The notes beneath the pieces were generated by a model. The model saw only the letters and a list, made by a program, of their open reading frames with translations, had not been told where the DNA came from and searched no databases. Below, piece after piece: positions 24,926 to 35,984 of a stretch of 64,000 bases of DNA; position 1 is the first letter of the stretch, and each line of letters starts with the position of its first letter. A program made the position numbers and the translations under genes. This DNA is from Annona cherimola. Taxonomy: Eukaryota; Streptophyta; Magnoliopsida; Magnoliales; Annonaceae. The stretch spans positions 52,828,008 through 52,892,007 of the forward strand of contig CM059973.1 of assembly GCA_030490835.1 (NCBI GenBank). The letters run 5' to 3'.

Positions 24926-25891
24926 CTGCTTGAAAAAAAAACAAAGCAAGCATGTTCATCGCCTTCCTGGTCCTCTCCCACGGCGTCTACGTCTATATGA
25001 GACTTGTGAGGGTGCCTTTGTGATAGTGCTAGTGTTGGACCATGCCTGAACCTCATCATCACTATCATCATCATCCTCATCCTCCTCATCTCCCACAAAC
25101 TCCACTATTTCTTCCTCGACTTCTTCCTCATCTTCCTCATCGGTTTCTTCATCCTCCTCCTCTTCTTCTTCCTCCTCTTCTTCCTCAAATGGTTCGAGGA
25201 ATTCCATAGGGTCATCATCATCATTGACCTCCTCTAATAGCACAATCTCACCTGTACTCTCCATGACATACAACATAACCTCATCCGGTTTAGGGCCAAC
25301 AGGTACCTCAATGACCCCTTCGGCACGACGCCTTCTTATATAAAGGGCCATATCCACTTCCCGTTGATGAATTTGCTCCCACGATGCTCCATATCGAAAC
25401 TGGATGTACCCATTCATAAATCGGTACCATGGACCAGCATCAGGAGGTGTAGGTGCCCGTGTTTTATCCCAAAAATTCTGTAGATATTGCGGACCTACTC
25501 TATCGGTCGGAACAGGGGGATCCCGTGGAATACCAAGGTAAGTGCCCGGTAACACTCGTGCCCTGGGTTTACAACTGGAAGGCTCTCCTAGGTTTTGCGC
25601 GTGTTGACTGGAAGAGTCATAATAGCTTCCATTAGCGTGATCCTGTGTATGTGAAAATCCAGGGGGGACTGATGGAAATGATCCATTGTCGGTCTGGGAT
25701 TCCCACCACCGGTTCACATTTTCTTCCCTTCTCTGTCTCCTATTCTCCTCTTCTCTTTCTTTTCTCAACTCCTCCTCACTCATCATTCTTTTCCCTCTAT
25801 CCACCATCTGTATAGACATAGCAATCAAATTGCATTGCAACAACATAATTCATTACCATATGGCATGAATTTCATCATATCATGAGCATAC
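24926..25891 (-). promoter_or_regulatory. Candidate retained/spliced intron enclosing the extra ORF
   Basis: On the minus strand a donor-like AATAG|GTATGC starts at 25891, 45 bp before the ORF's ATG. An acceptor-like tract, TTTGTTTTTTTTTCAAGCAG, ends at 24926, 30 bp after its stop. Removing these 966 bp would delete exactly the extra ORF and bring gag closer to the 5' leader. Splicing is inferred from consensus fit only. Confidence 0.4.
24956..25846 (-). CDS. Unrecognised 296-residue ORF between PBS and gag of the Tekay-like element (acidic run, Arg-rich tail)
   Basis: I do not recognise this protein. It starts at the ATG complementary to 25844-25846 (alternative in-frame Mets at residues 10 and 14) and ends 5' of gag on the same strand. 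Visible layout: a charged Glu/Arg-rich N-terminus (~20-45, helical or coiled-coil-like); a Ser/Pro/Gly linker (~50-95); and a compact middle (~98-205) rich in Trp, Tyr and Pro, containing PPDAGPWYRFMNGYIQFRYG and ALYIRRRRAEG. After that come ~65 residues that are mostly Glu/Asp (~206-270) and a basic C-terminus with RRRRRGRGPGRR. The last could be a nuclear-localisation or nucleic-acid-binding signal, and the acidic run suggests histone or basic-protein binding; both are inferences. It is the only major ORF of the element without a break. No structural Gag, Env or enzyme motif was seen. Confidence 0.7.
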   Translation of the reverse strand: MLLQCNLIAMSIQMVDRGKRMMSEEELRKEREEENRRQRREENVNRWWESQTDNGSFPSVPPGFSHTQDHANGSYYDSSSQHAQNLGEPSSCKPRARVLPGTYLGIPRDPPVPTDRVGPQYLQNFWDKTRAPTPPDAGPWYRFMNGYIQFRYGASWEQIHQREVDMALYIRRRRAEGVIEVPVGPKPDEVMLYVMESTGEIVLLEEVNDDDDPMEFLEPFEEEEEEEEEEEDEETDEEDEEEVEEEIVEFVGDEEDEDDDDSDDEVQAWSNTSTITKAPSQVSYRRRRRGRGPGRR

Positions 25892-26074
25892 CTATTCATC
25901 ACATGAACATGTCCATTTCATCATCTAACATGCATTTCATCATGTTATAATCATGCAAAAGCATCATTTAATCATGTCTAATTCATCTCATAATCAAAGT
26001 TAATCATGTATATATCTCCATATTCTGTCCATTTTCCAATACTTAGAAATTTCCACGCCTATTTACCAATCCAT

Positions 26075-26086
26075 GCTCTGATACCA
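26075..26086 (-). other. Primer-binding site of the Tekay-like element
   Basis: The minus strand reads TGGTATCAGAGC, five bases inside the 5' LTR. It is a perfect 12-nt match to the usual plant initiator tRNA-Met primer site. Confidence 0.95.
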
Positions 26087-26091
26087 ACTTC

Positions 26092-29000
26092 TGTGGCGCC
26101 CCGGCCCGAGCGTCACATCCTTACCTCAGGACCTATCGATTGGTAAACGTGATCAGGATTGTTGCCCTGTCACACGGCGGGATTTATCGGATGTTTAGCC
26201 TGTTAATCGTGGTCATACATAATTCATAAGACACTTCACATTCTCATAAATTCCATTTCATACATTTCTAAGACATCTTGAAACATTCATTTCATACAAC
26301 CATATTGTTTAGTGACATTTCATCTTTTGGCACAATCATATGTCACTACAGGCGTAAAACATAGTCATCCATACAAACTCACGAATAGTTTACATCTATT
26401 CAACATAAAAACATTGCATATAATTTACAATCCTTTCATGAAATTTTCATAAACATAATTTCCTCTTTGGATTTCTTATGCCGGTGCTAGCTCCTTCGTT
26501 ATATCCTGTCCATCACCTGTCTTTGGGTTTGGAAAACGAAAACGTGAGTCGAAACTCAATAAGCAAGCATTTTGCATTTTCAGGCAATTCATTTCAGGCA
26601 AGATTTTTCATTTCAAATCATCTTGGAAAGCATCTTATACCTTATCCAAAGGTATATCTTGAAAATATAAAATTTCGTACCCATCACGGGTCTCATATGC
26701 ATAATGCCATATGAAAAACATGAACATGATCATCATCTCCCTTAGGATGGAAGCTAGCCAGGCAACCATCCGTCACGTAACTCTCATTTCAGAGAGGGCG
26801 CCGCCGGCCATCGGCCTATTACAAGCGACTTGGTCACACCAAGGGGGGACAACCGGCCCGCTTATACCCTTCCTGTGGACCTCATATCCTGTGCACATGA
26901 ACTTTTCATAAATCCATCTTTTACATGCTAGCATGATTTTCAATCATAAACATTAAATCACATCATTTTCCATAACAGTTATAAAAGAACATTTCATAAT
27001 CATTGCATTTGAAATAAACACCATTTCAAACACCATTTAGCAAAGGGATGGCCATCCTTAAACCCATTAGAACAATTTCATCAAACAAGTTAGAATATAA
27101 ATACATTTATGGAAGCACTTTGGAAAAGCAAAAATCATTTAGAAAATTTGCTTGCTTACCTGAATTTCTTAGCTTTCCTCTGCTACTTTCTCTTTGCCTT
27201 TGCCTACATAAAAATGGTATGAATTTTTCATACATTTCCTTTTCTTATATTTTGCTTAGTTTTCCAACCCATTCCATAAACACACATTTATTTCACTTCA
27301 TAATTCATCATACACATATATGGCTTAATTTATACATATTAGCACCGTTTTCACACATTTGGCCATCATACATCGTAGCACATACATATAACATGCACAT
27401 AACCCTAAAATTAGGGTATTCATTCCAATAGCATAAAAATTCATTCCATATGCATCATTCATAGCTTTATTAAGCTTACTTTGCAATTTTTTCCCATTTT
27501 TTCTAAAAATACACATACGGGTGTTTCTTCTATGTACATAGCATTGCCTTAGCTTCATAATTCAAATCCAAAAGTTTGGATTAATAACATATCATTTCAA
27601 ATAGATCCATAAATATGGAATTTATCTCATTTTCATGCATTTGCGCATAAAACCATTTTTCATAAGTCATTCATTACCCGTTTATCGTTATTCCTTCACA
27701 TAAGCTCATTTAGCACCTAAACACAATGTATTTCTTAAAATTTCTTGACTCAGAAATTTAACCCATTTTCCAGCAGGTTAATTACCCTTTAATACCACTT
27801 TCCTTAGGGTATTTTTATGGGGTTTAAAATCCATTCTTCATAGGTTCCCATAACAGTTAGTTTGGAACCCACTTTTCACCCGTTTAACGTGTCGTTTGAC
27901 ACATCACTATGGGCAGCCCTAAAATTCCGAATTTTCCAGAAATTAAATCCATTTTCTCAGCCCATTTTCTAGGGTTTAACACATATTTAATATTAATTCA
28001 TTTCCATTTCTCAAAACAGCAGGTAATCCACACGTTTTGAGACCCGTTTCACTCCATACATGAATTACTTCCAAAATTCCTAAAAAAATCAGATTTAGGG
28101 TTTATTCTTCCCAAATATTTTGGGCATCCAACATACCTTAAATCTAGGGTATTTACCCTACATATCACACATAAAACATGCAAGTTCATTTCCATATCAT
28201 TTTTAACCCAAAAATTAAGAAATTAGGTCAAAATCCATACTTAGCATTCCATAATTTCAAAATCTCATTACTTGAGCATAAACCCTCATATATTTAGCAT
28301 GAATACATGATTCATAACTTAACCAAAACATAAATTCAATACAGCAACTTATCTTGGAGATTTAGGGTTTCATAACTTGGATTTTTCATCCCTTATGCAT
28401 GCTTAACTCCATTTCCATCATCTTTAACTTAAAAATTCATGCTTAATAATCAATACCAATCCATATTCATGCAAAGGCATGCTAAAAAACTATTTTACAG
28501 ATTCTTTAAGCATGCTTTTCATTTCCAAGTTTTGAGTTAAAGAACTCAAATTAAACAACTTAAACAAATCACATACTTACTTGGTTTTGAGCCAACTCAA
28601 ACCCTAATCCTTTGAGATGATTTTTCCTTCAAATTTCCTTCCTTTTTCCCTTGGTTTCCTTCCTTTTCTTGCTGGAAAATTTGGACGTGTGCTGCTGGGT
28701 TGGCTTGGACGTTTTCAGCACTTAGGAATTTTTCCAAAAATCCCTCTCATTTCAACGTGCATGGGCTATATATGTTGCTAGATTTTTTTTCCAGATGTGG
28801 GGCCCACTTGGTGCTGCAATTCCACACTCCTTAAATGCACCCTTATCTACCATATGAGCTGGGTAAATTTCAGCCAAGTAAAATTGCATTTTTACCATTT
28901 TCAAAAATCACAAAATCTGCTTCATCCATGACCGTCCATCTGCCTTCCCATTCACGTCCCAGCTGCTGCCCAATTTCCGTTTTTTTTTAATTCAAAAACG

Positions 29001-30085
29001 TGGGTAATTTGTATCTCTAATTACCCTTTAATTTAGGTATTAATTTGGTGTTAAAAAAAATTATAAAAATGGCAGCAATAACCAAATTTTTGCACGCCAT
29101 CTTGTCCATCATGCTGTCCATTTTTTTCAGCTGTATGTAGCTGCATTTAAATATTTTTTTATTGCTGTAACTTTGCATAATTGATTGAATAAATTATGTA
29201 CTTGCATCCCTGCAACATATATGCATGCTTTATAAAATTAAAAAAATCAGATATAGGCACCAAACAGCCCTTGGATGTCCCCTCTTTGCCACCTTGCCTA
29301 TGCTCCATAGCTCCATCATTTTGAGCATTAATTGATTAGATAATTCATGGAATTATGTCATTTATTTAAATGCATAAATTCCTCCCAAAAATCCCTGCAA
29401 TGGACACCTCACATTCACCTTTACCTCATGCATTTATGTATGGTACTCCATCATTAATGCTTTGGTACTTTTGGGTGCATGGGTCAAACTTGCCCACCTT
29501 TTTCATTGCAGGTACTTTCCCAATATTTCATACATAATCCAATACATTCAAATTAATTATCTCACCTTTTCATTCAACCATTTCAAATTTCAACTCAATC
29601 CGAGTTTTCTAGCTCCTGATATAGCCGTTTAAAGTTGACGGTTGAAATGAACTTAGACTTAAAAATTGAAAATTCTCATTTCATCAAGAATTTTCATAAT
29701 ATTTTTCTTCCATAATACCAAGGCTAATATTAATAATTTTTGTTCCAAATTTCACTTGAATCCGCCTTCTAGGCGTTGAGTTATGAATTTTCCAATATTT
29801 TCCTTCACACTTGTTAATTTCTATCTTAATTTCCATAATTCATTTTAAATCATGGAAAATGATTTTTCATGCCATAATTGCACATTTAAATCACAATAAT
29901 TCATTCTTAACCCATAGCCTCATTTAAGCTCAAAATCATTAATCACATCATTAATGTTAACCCATAACCCTAATTACCATAATTAGTAAAAATCATGAAA
30001 TTCCTTCATAATTCCATATTTCATAAATAATCATCAAATACATGTTCAATGCATACATATGGCCTACTTGGGTCAGGGTTTCACA
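26092..30085 (-). repeat. 5' LTR of the Tekay-like element
   Basis: 3,994 bp, TGTGGCGCC to TTTCACA, adjacent to the PBS and therefore the 5' LTR for minus-strand transcription. It is essentially identical to 15688-19681. It contains the GC-rich block near 26790 and cttgcttacct near 27154, both conserved in related LTRs. No real ORF. Confidence 0.95.
28766..28774 (-). promoter_or_regulatory. Possible TATA box in the Tekay-like 5' LTR
   Basis: The minus strand reads CATATATAG, about 1.3 kb from the U3 start, with a duplicate in the other LTR near 18362. Other AT-rich candidates exist in this AT-rich LTR, so the assignment is weak. Confidence 0.3.
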
Positions 30086-31509
30086 ACTTGTGATAAAATA
30101 TTTATCTTAAAAAGTGTTACTTGCTTCCCATGAAGCAAACCTTGAGGCTTTTCCTTAAAGCCATCTTTTTCTAAAACTTGCGACTTTTTATTAAAGCCGT
30201 CATTTTCAAAACTTGTGCTTTCCCATTCATCAAAACATAATCATAAACATTTTCAATCATGACAATACATAGAAAGAAAATAGTATTTCTGAAAGTTCGC
30301 TTGCTTACCTGAGATCACCTTAATCCCTTTCTTCCATTCTTTTCCTTGCCTTTGCCTAGATAAATGAAAATAACATTTCATTTATTCATATCATCTTTAA
30401 GTTTTTATATCCCTTAGGATTTTTCAACTTATATAAATCCATTTAGATTTACATTATACTAGCTTAACCCACTTGTCTTTCAAGTCAGGTGTTCATATAT
30501 GTCAACATAGCCTATATATATCATATCATATCATTCATTCATTCATTCATTCATTTTTAATACCCTTATGTAGGGTAAAATTTTATACATATAACAACCA
30601 TTCATTAAATAATTATTTGGAGGTTTATTACCTCCATTTATCATTTTTAACATATTTTTCACTTTTCATACAACGGTGCTCATTTTAAGCACTTAATTGA
30701 TAACTTAGACATCATATATTAATCTCAAAATTTGTGATTATAATTAATTACCAAAACAGTACCTTAATCCATATTTTTCATCATGTTTTCATGCATTTTT
30801 TCATTTTAATAATTCACATAAACCCTTTATCATTATCTCATGCCTATCTCTCCATACATGTCCATTTCTCAACACATAATTCATGTGTTTCTTAAAAATT
30901 TTCAACACAGAAACTTGTTTCTTATTTCAGCATGATTAAATATTTTAATTAACATTTAATTTAGGGTCTAATTTCGGAATTTAATCCACTAATCATAGGG
31001 TTCCAAAACAGCAACTTTGGGACCCCTTTTTCACACTTTCAACGCCTCTTTTGATACTTAAATCAAAACAGTTTTCTAATCCATAAATTTCAGCAATTAA
31101 TCATGCTTTTCTTAACCCAAATTTAGGATATTAATACATATTTAAAATCCAAAATTCGTTTAGTTTCATAACAGCAATATCTCTACACATATTGGGTATC
31201 CATTTCACCCGTTTTGACGTGTCCAAACATATGTCCATAAAATCAGATTTTGGTCTAATCTTTTCAAAATATTTTGGACACTCAAAATACCTTAAACATG
31301 GGGTATTTTACCCTCCATAACATCCATAAATCATTTACACTAATTTATGTATCATTTTTAACATAGAAACATGGAAATCGGGTCATGTGTATAACCCTAG
31401 TTCTCATCCTTTCTAAAATTCATAACTTATGCCAAATCAACATATATAATTCATCTAATCATGAATCATCATGTAATCTTAATAACACATCAAAACAGCA
31501 ACATCACAT
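30086..31509 (-). repeat. LTR-X segment 2
   Basis: Gypsy LTR sequence between the Tekay-like element and copia-2, including the right ACTTG TSD copy. It contains cttgcttacctgagatcacc (~30301) and gtttccaaaacagcaactttggg-type sequence (~31000) in the same order as solo LTR 6499-11717. It continues at 42765 after copia-2. No coding content. Confidence 0.8.
30531..30555. repeat. (TCAT)n microsatellite
   Basis: Six uninterrupted TCAT/ATTC units within LTR-X. Confidence 0.9.
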
Positions 31510-33212
31510 TGTTGGTCCCGAGTTAACGGCAAAACCCAAGAGGGGAGGGGTGAATTGGGTTCTTAAAAATTCTTCGGTAAATTAAAACTTAACCCCTTGA
31601 GAGTTTGATCCCCTTGAATAAAACTGATAGAGAGCAATGAAGTAAAGAAAGCAATGAAGTAAAACAACAGGCAAGATTTATAGTGGTTCGGGCAACCTCT
31701 CCCTACTCCACTCTTCCAAGCTCACACACCGTTGTGACTTGGGTTCCACTATGTATTCCACGAATACACTTGGAGACTCCGCTCTCTTCTAGATTCCAGC
31801 TCTAGGAGGCATACACAAACAGAGCCTATGCTCTCTTCTAGATTCTAGCTCTAGGGGGCTTGTACACTTGATACAAGTAGGTGATGAGTTCAACTCCAAT
31901 CACAACTCTACTTGCAATGTCTTGGTTTGTTACAACAATCTCAAACCAAAACCAATAACAAGGAATAATAAGAATAAGGAGATTCTACACTTTACAGAGT
32001 TGTGTAGGCAGTTTTGAGCTTGAGGAAGAACTTGTAGAAGCAACCGAATGAATGTCTTTGAATCTATTTGCAAGTTGAAGCTCTTTTCTTCCTTTGAATG
32101 TGTATAGATCACTCAAATTTTGAGAGAAGCAAATGAAAGCTCTTGTTTGCACTTCTTTTCTCTCCTTAGACAATGTAGAGTATATTTTCTCGTTTGCTTG
32201 AGTGTCTATTTATAGAATGGGGAAGATATGAACGTTATAGAAGTGGTTGGCGCGCAATAAATGTTCCAACGTTCAAAAATTCGAACGTTGGTTCCCCAAG
32301 TCGCAGGTGGAGTCGACTTCGTTTACGACTTGGCTTCCCAAGTCGCAACTGGAGTCGACTTCGTTTGCGACTGCAGTTCCAAGTCTGAGATTAGGTCGAC
32401 TTGGTTTCAGACTTGACCTCAAGTCGATCTTGGAGTCGACTTGGGTTGCGACTTGACCTGTTCTTGTGCTGAAATTTGTTTGGTCCTTGCTTGATTTCTT
32501 CTAGCTTGCTTAGCTTTCCTTCTTGAATCATTTACTTCTGAAATGGCTTCTAATATTTGCAAAACTCCTTGAAGAACTTGTCTTAGTTGCTTTTGATAGT
32601 AGTCTTCATGACTTGAACTTCTTCATCTTCAACTACGTTTGAAGCTGTGCCTTGGACTTGAGAGACTTGAATTGATAGTGAGCTTATATTCTTGATTTTG
32701 GAATTGAGAAGTCCCAAGTTGATCTTCAAAGTGAGCTTGAAACTGTATCTTGAATTTTGACAAGCTCAAGTCGAACTTGGGGTCGACTTCATCTGCGACT
32801 TCACCCAAGTCGCACCTGGAGTCGACTTCGTCTGCGACTTCGGCCTTTTGGTGCCCCAAAATCAGCTCTGGAGTGTTTTTCCCAACTCAAGTCGATGTTG
32901 GAGTCGACTTCGTTTGCGACTTGGCTTCCCAAGTCGCAAGTGGAGTCGACTTGGCCTGCGACTTCACCAGCTTTCCTTCCGATTTGAATTTTGCCGTGAG
33001 GTTCTGTTTCAAGTCGAATATGGAGTCGACTTTGGGATCGACTTCACCCTAAGTCGAAGTCCAAGTCGACTTGGATATCGACTTGGCTAATTCATTCCTT
33101 AAATCATTAAGCAAAATCATTAGTACTCACAATATACTCAAATTAGACTTTATTAATCATCAAAACTCATGTTTTGGTCAATTTTGTTTTGTTTTAAACA
33201 TTGTTTCCAACA
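31510..33212 (-). repeat. 3' LTR of copia-2
   Basis: 1,703 bp, TGTTGGTCCCGAG to TTTCCAACA. It is 17 bp longer than the 5' LTR, chiefly because of a tandem repeat of gcaatgaagtaaagaaa at 31634-31667. A TATA-like CTATAAATAG lies on the minus strand at 32206-32215. It carries many GTCGACTT motifs between 32300 and 33090. Confidence 0.95.
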
Positions 33213-33226
33213 ATCTCCCTCTTTTT
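33213..33226 (-). other. Polypurine tract of copia-2
   Basis: The minus strand reads AAAAAGAGGGAGAT directly before the 3' LTR terminus TGTTGG. Confidence 0.85.
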
Positions 33227-33506
33227 GATGATTGACAAAACTAAATTGAGTTTGTACCTTTCAAGATAATCACAGTCATATAGTTTTCAAAATGGATCAT
33301 AGCTTTTAAACAGAGTATAGAAAACATGAAACACATAGCAAGCATGAAACACATATTTGAGCATAAACAAGTTTCATAGATCAATCATTTTTACAGATTA
33401 CAATGTAAAGCAAAAAATGAAACCTAGATACAAACTACCCGTCCCAAAATGCTCTAAAAAGCTCTCAAAAACAACTCTATTTTCCTATTCTATCTCCCCC
33501 TTTTTG

Positions 33507-35117
33507 TCAATCTTTCAAAAATGGTTCAATCACCAAGGATTTGGTGAATTGAAATTGGGAAATGGGATATGACGATTGAATGGGTTTGATAGGACGAACA
33601 TGAGCAGAGGAATAGAAGGAGGAAACAGGAGCGGGAGTCGGATCTCTATGAACTGATCCTGAATCGAAAGGATCAAACTCCGGTATGGGTCGATTTTTAT
33701 GTCGCCCCGATGCAAGATGGTATCTAATGGTACGCATTTCCCAATCGATTCGATCTTGTCGGGAATGCATATCATTAATGGCAGTAAGAACCTCGGTTAC
33801 GAGACTGGTCATTCGATCCTCTTGATGACCCATTTCCTCTCGTAGAGCAGATATCTCTTCTTTGATGCTCTGTAATGTGACCTCTTGAGATGACGGTGGA
33901 GGCGCCCGATTAGGTGCAGCAGATCCTTGTGGAGAGTAGGATCCGTGCGTCATGGGAGATACTGGCCCCTCTGGAGCAGGCGGTGCCTCGGGAGGTTGCT
34001 CCCCCTCAGTCTGTGCATGGCCTTCTTGCTCACGAGCTGGTTCGCCCAGCTTTTCTCGTATCCTGTCATCCCTGAACTGCTCCAAATTTATCTTCATTCG
34101 TTGGAGCAATGCCTTATTAATGACATTTGTGGTTTTAGGGACTTCAAATGGTTCCCCTTCAATATCCACCTCGAAGTATTCTAGGATCCTCGTGATCCAA
34201 GTCCCGTAGGGTAGAACACCTCTCAGATTGTCCTTTCTGCATGCCAAGGCTTCTAGGAATAATTTGGGAAGACTGATCTTAACCTTGTTGATCAATTTCC
34301 ATAGAATCATGGCCTCCTGCGGGTTGAGCTGATTCCTTCCGCCGCTTTTCGGATAGATGCAGTGAGCAATGAGTAAGCGAAGGACTCTCAGCCGTGGAGA
34401 AAGATCCATATAGTGTAGGAACTTGGTTCCTGCATGATACTTGTTACTCTTGGTTAGCTCATTATAGATTTTCCCTATTGTAAGATCTTTGGGTAGTCGT
34501 TCTTCTTCAAATGGCACTTCGAGAATTCTTCATATTCTCTTTATGGCTTCATTTTGATCTGGGTTAGCCATAGTTCCAAAACACATCTCTGTGCTTTTCA
34601 CATAGGTGGAGAACTTGGTATCATCCCACAGATAATAGAACATCCTTGTTAGATCGGGATATATCCTTTCATCTGTCTTCAGCAACTGTATCCATCCTTG
34701 AAAATCCAATAACTCTTCTATATCGAATTCATAATCGTTGAGAAATTTGAAATCGATAATCTTTGGAATGAATACCTTTCTCTCGTAGAAGTGCTTATAG
34801 AAGCGACTGTGTTGAAGCTCTGTTCTGAAATATGTTGTGGGCATTTTCAGGACTTGCCCTTTCGTGATCGGGATTCTTGCTGAATTTGAGCTTTGAGGTT
34901 GACTTTCCGACCTTGGAGCTCGATCTAAAAATTGGGTAGCGGTTTGAAACATAACCCTTCTACCCGTTGACGTTGAGGGTTCCTCTCTGGCTCGTTTTCC
35001 AGAAGTTCTTTGCCTTCTAGGAACTTCTTCCTCTGTAGTTGACCTTGAAGGTCTAGGAATAGGTTTAAGTGAGGGCTTGGAGACTGCTAGCTTTGGGAGT
35101 CTTGGTTTTGGAGCCAT
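33507..35117 (-). pseudogene. Accessory ORF downstream of pol in copia-2 (resembles the putative plant transposon protein family)
   Basis: Likely start is the ATG complementary to 35115-35117 (MAPKPRLPK); the frame is open further upstream without homology to copia-3. The N-terminal ~90 residues are basic and Pro/Ser-rich with a KRAREE nuclear-localisation-like motif. The next region, with VFIPKIIDFKFL and LLDFQGWIQLL, ends at an in-frame TGA (34530-34532). The same frame then continues to 33507 with RVLRLLIAHCIYP and LPYGTWITRILEYF. A Pro-rich linker and a C-terminal coiled-coil-like segment (SIKEEISALREEMG) follow. From memory it resembles the putative plant transposon protein domain (PF20167) found around plant repeats; this needs a search. 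The position matches env-like ORFs of SIRE elements, but I see no signal peptide or membrane span. Copia-3 has a homologue (44492-45704). Confidence 0.75.
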
Positions 35118-35984
35118 TGATTTGGATTTCAGAGAAGGAAAGTGACTGAGGCAAATGGGAGAGAGAGAGAGAAATGTAGGAAAGTTTAGGCAGAGAGAGG
35201 GCTGATGGAGTTGAGTGATGATGGAGTTTAGAGATTTGAGAGAGAAAAGGAAATATTGGGAATGGAATGGAAAGGCAGGTTGCTGTAAGAAGACAGTCGG
35301 TCTGTCGGAATGGAAGAAGATGAACTGAATGGAAGAAAAAAATGGTCGGAGAGCAGAGAGAGAGTGGGACGGTTGTTTGCCGGAGAAACGATGGGAGGTT
35401 GCTGTCGGAGTTTGAAGAGAGAGCTGGGCAGTGTAAGAGAGAGGCAAAGAAGACTTTGAGATTTGAGATTTAGAGAGAGAGAGACAAAGAAGTTGGGAGA
35501 AAGGGAGAGAAGCTAAGACAGTGCTGGTTGCCGAAAAGAGGAATAGAGAGGTTTGCCGGAGATAATGAAGGGAGATGAGCTACGGCCGATGATTTCGGAA
35601 GACGAGATCGCCGGAGCGGGAAGAGATGGCTGGTCGCCGAAGTTTTTGCGAGGGATATAAATCACCGGAGAGGAAGAAGAACAGGGAAGTAGGCGGGAAA
35701 TGGGAAATAAGGAAGAAGGAAGAGAAGAAAAAGGGAAGAGGGAGAAGTTGAACGGTCGCGCGCGCGGAGTTGACTTGCCCTAGACGAAGTCGACTTCGGT
35801 CCCTCGGAGTCGACTTGCCCTAGTGCAGAGTCGACTTCGACCCTGTGGAGTCGACTTCGCTATAGAAGCGGAGTCGACTTCACTTTCCCAAGTCGACTTG
35901 GCTGAAGTCGACTTGGCTCCCATGGAGTCGACTTGACCCATCGACTTGACCTTTTCAAATTTGAGTTTCTTATTTAAATTTTTC
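35118..35984 (-). other. Non-coding spacer between pol and accessory ORF of copia-2
   Basis: Two parts. From ~35140 to ~35740 the plus strand is purine-rich with GAGA runs. From 35760 to 35945 there is a cluster of gtcgactt / aagtcgac motifs like those in the LTRs. No convincing ORF. The equivalent spacer in copia-3 (45705-46290) has the same two-part make-up. Confidence 0.75.

Larger units (their letters stand above)
15688..30085 (-). mobile_element. Full-length Tekay/Del-like Ty3/gypsy chromovirus, 14.4 kb
   Basis: Bounded by TSD ACTTG (15683-15687 and 30086-30090). It has two 3,994-bp LTRs, a primer-binding site next to the right LTR and a polypurine tract next to the left LTR, so transcription runs right to left. 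Internal order is PBS, extra 296-codon ORF, gag, protease, RT, RNase H, integrase, chromodomain-like tail, PPT. The domain order, C-terminal chromodomain-like segment and very long LTRs place it in the Tekay/Del lineage of plant chromoviruses (from known family architecture). Only one LTR mismatch was found (T at 16195, C at 26599), so insertion is very recent. A frameshift in gag and one stop in pol suggest it cannot move on its own. Confidence 0.96.

Noticed and set aside
26075..26086. tRNA gene suggested by tRNA-like sequence next to the LTR
   Set aside because: Only the 12-nt complement of the tRNA 3' end is present; it is a primer-binding site.
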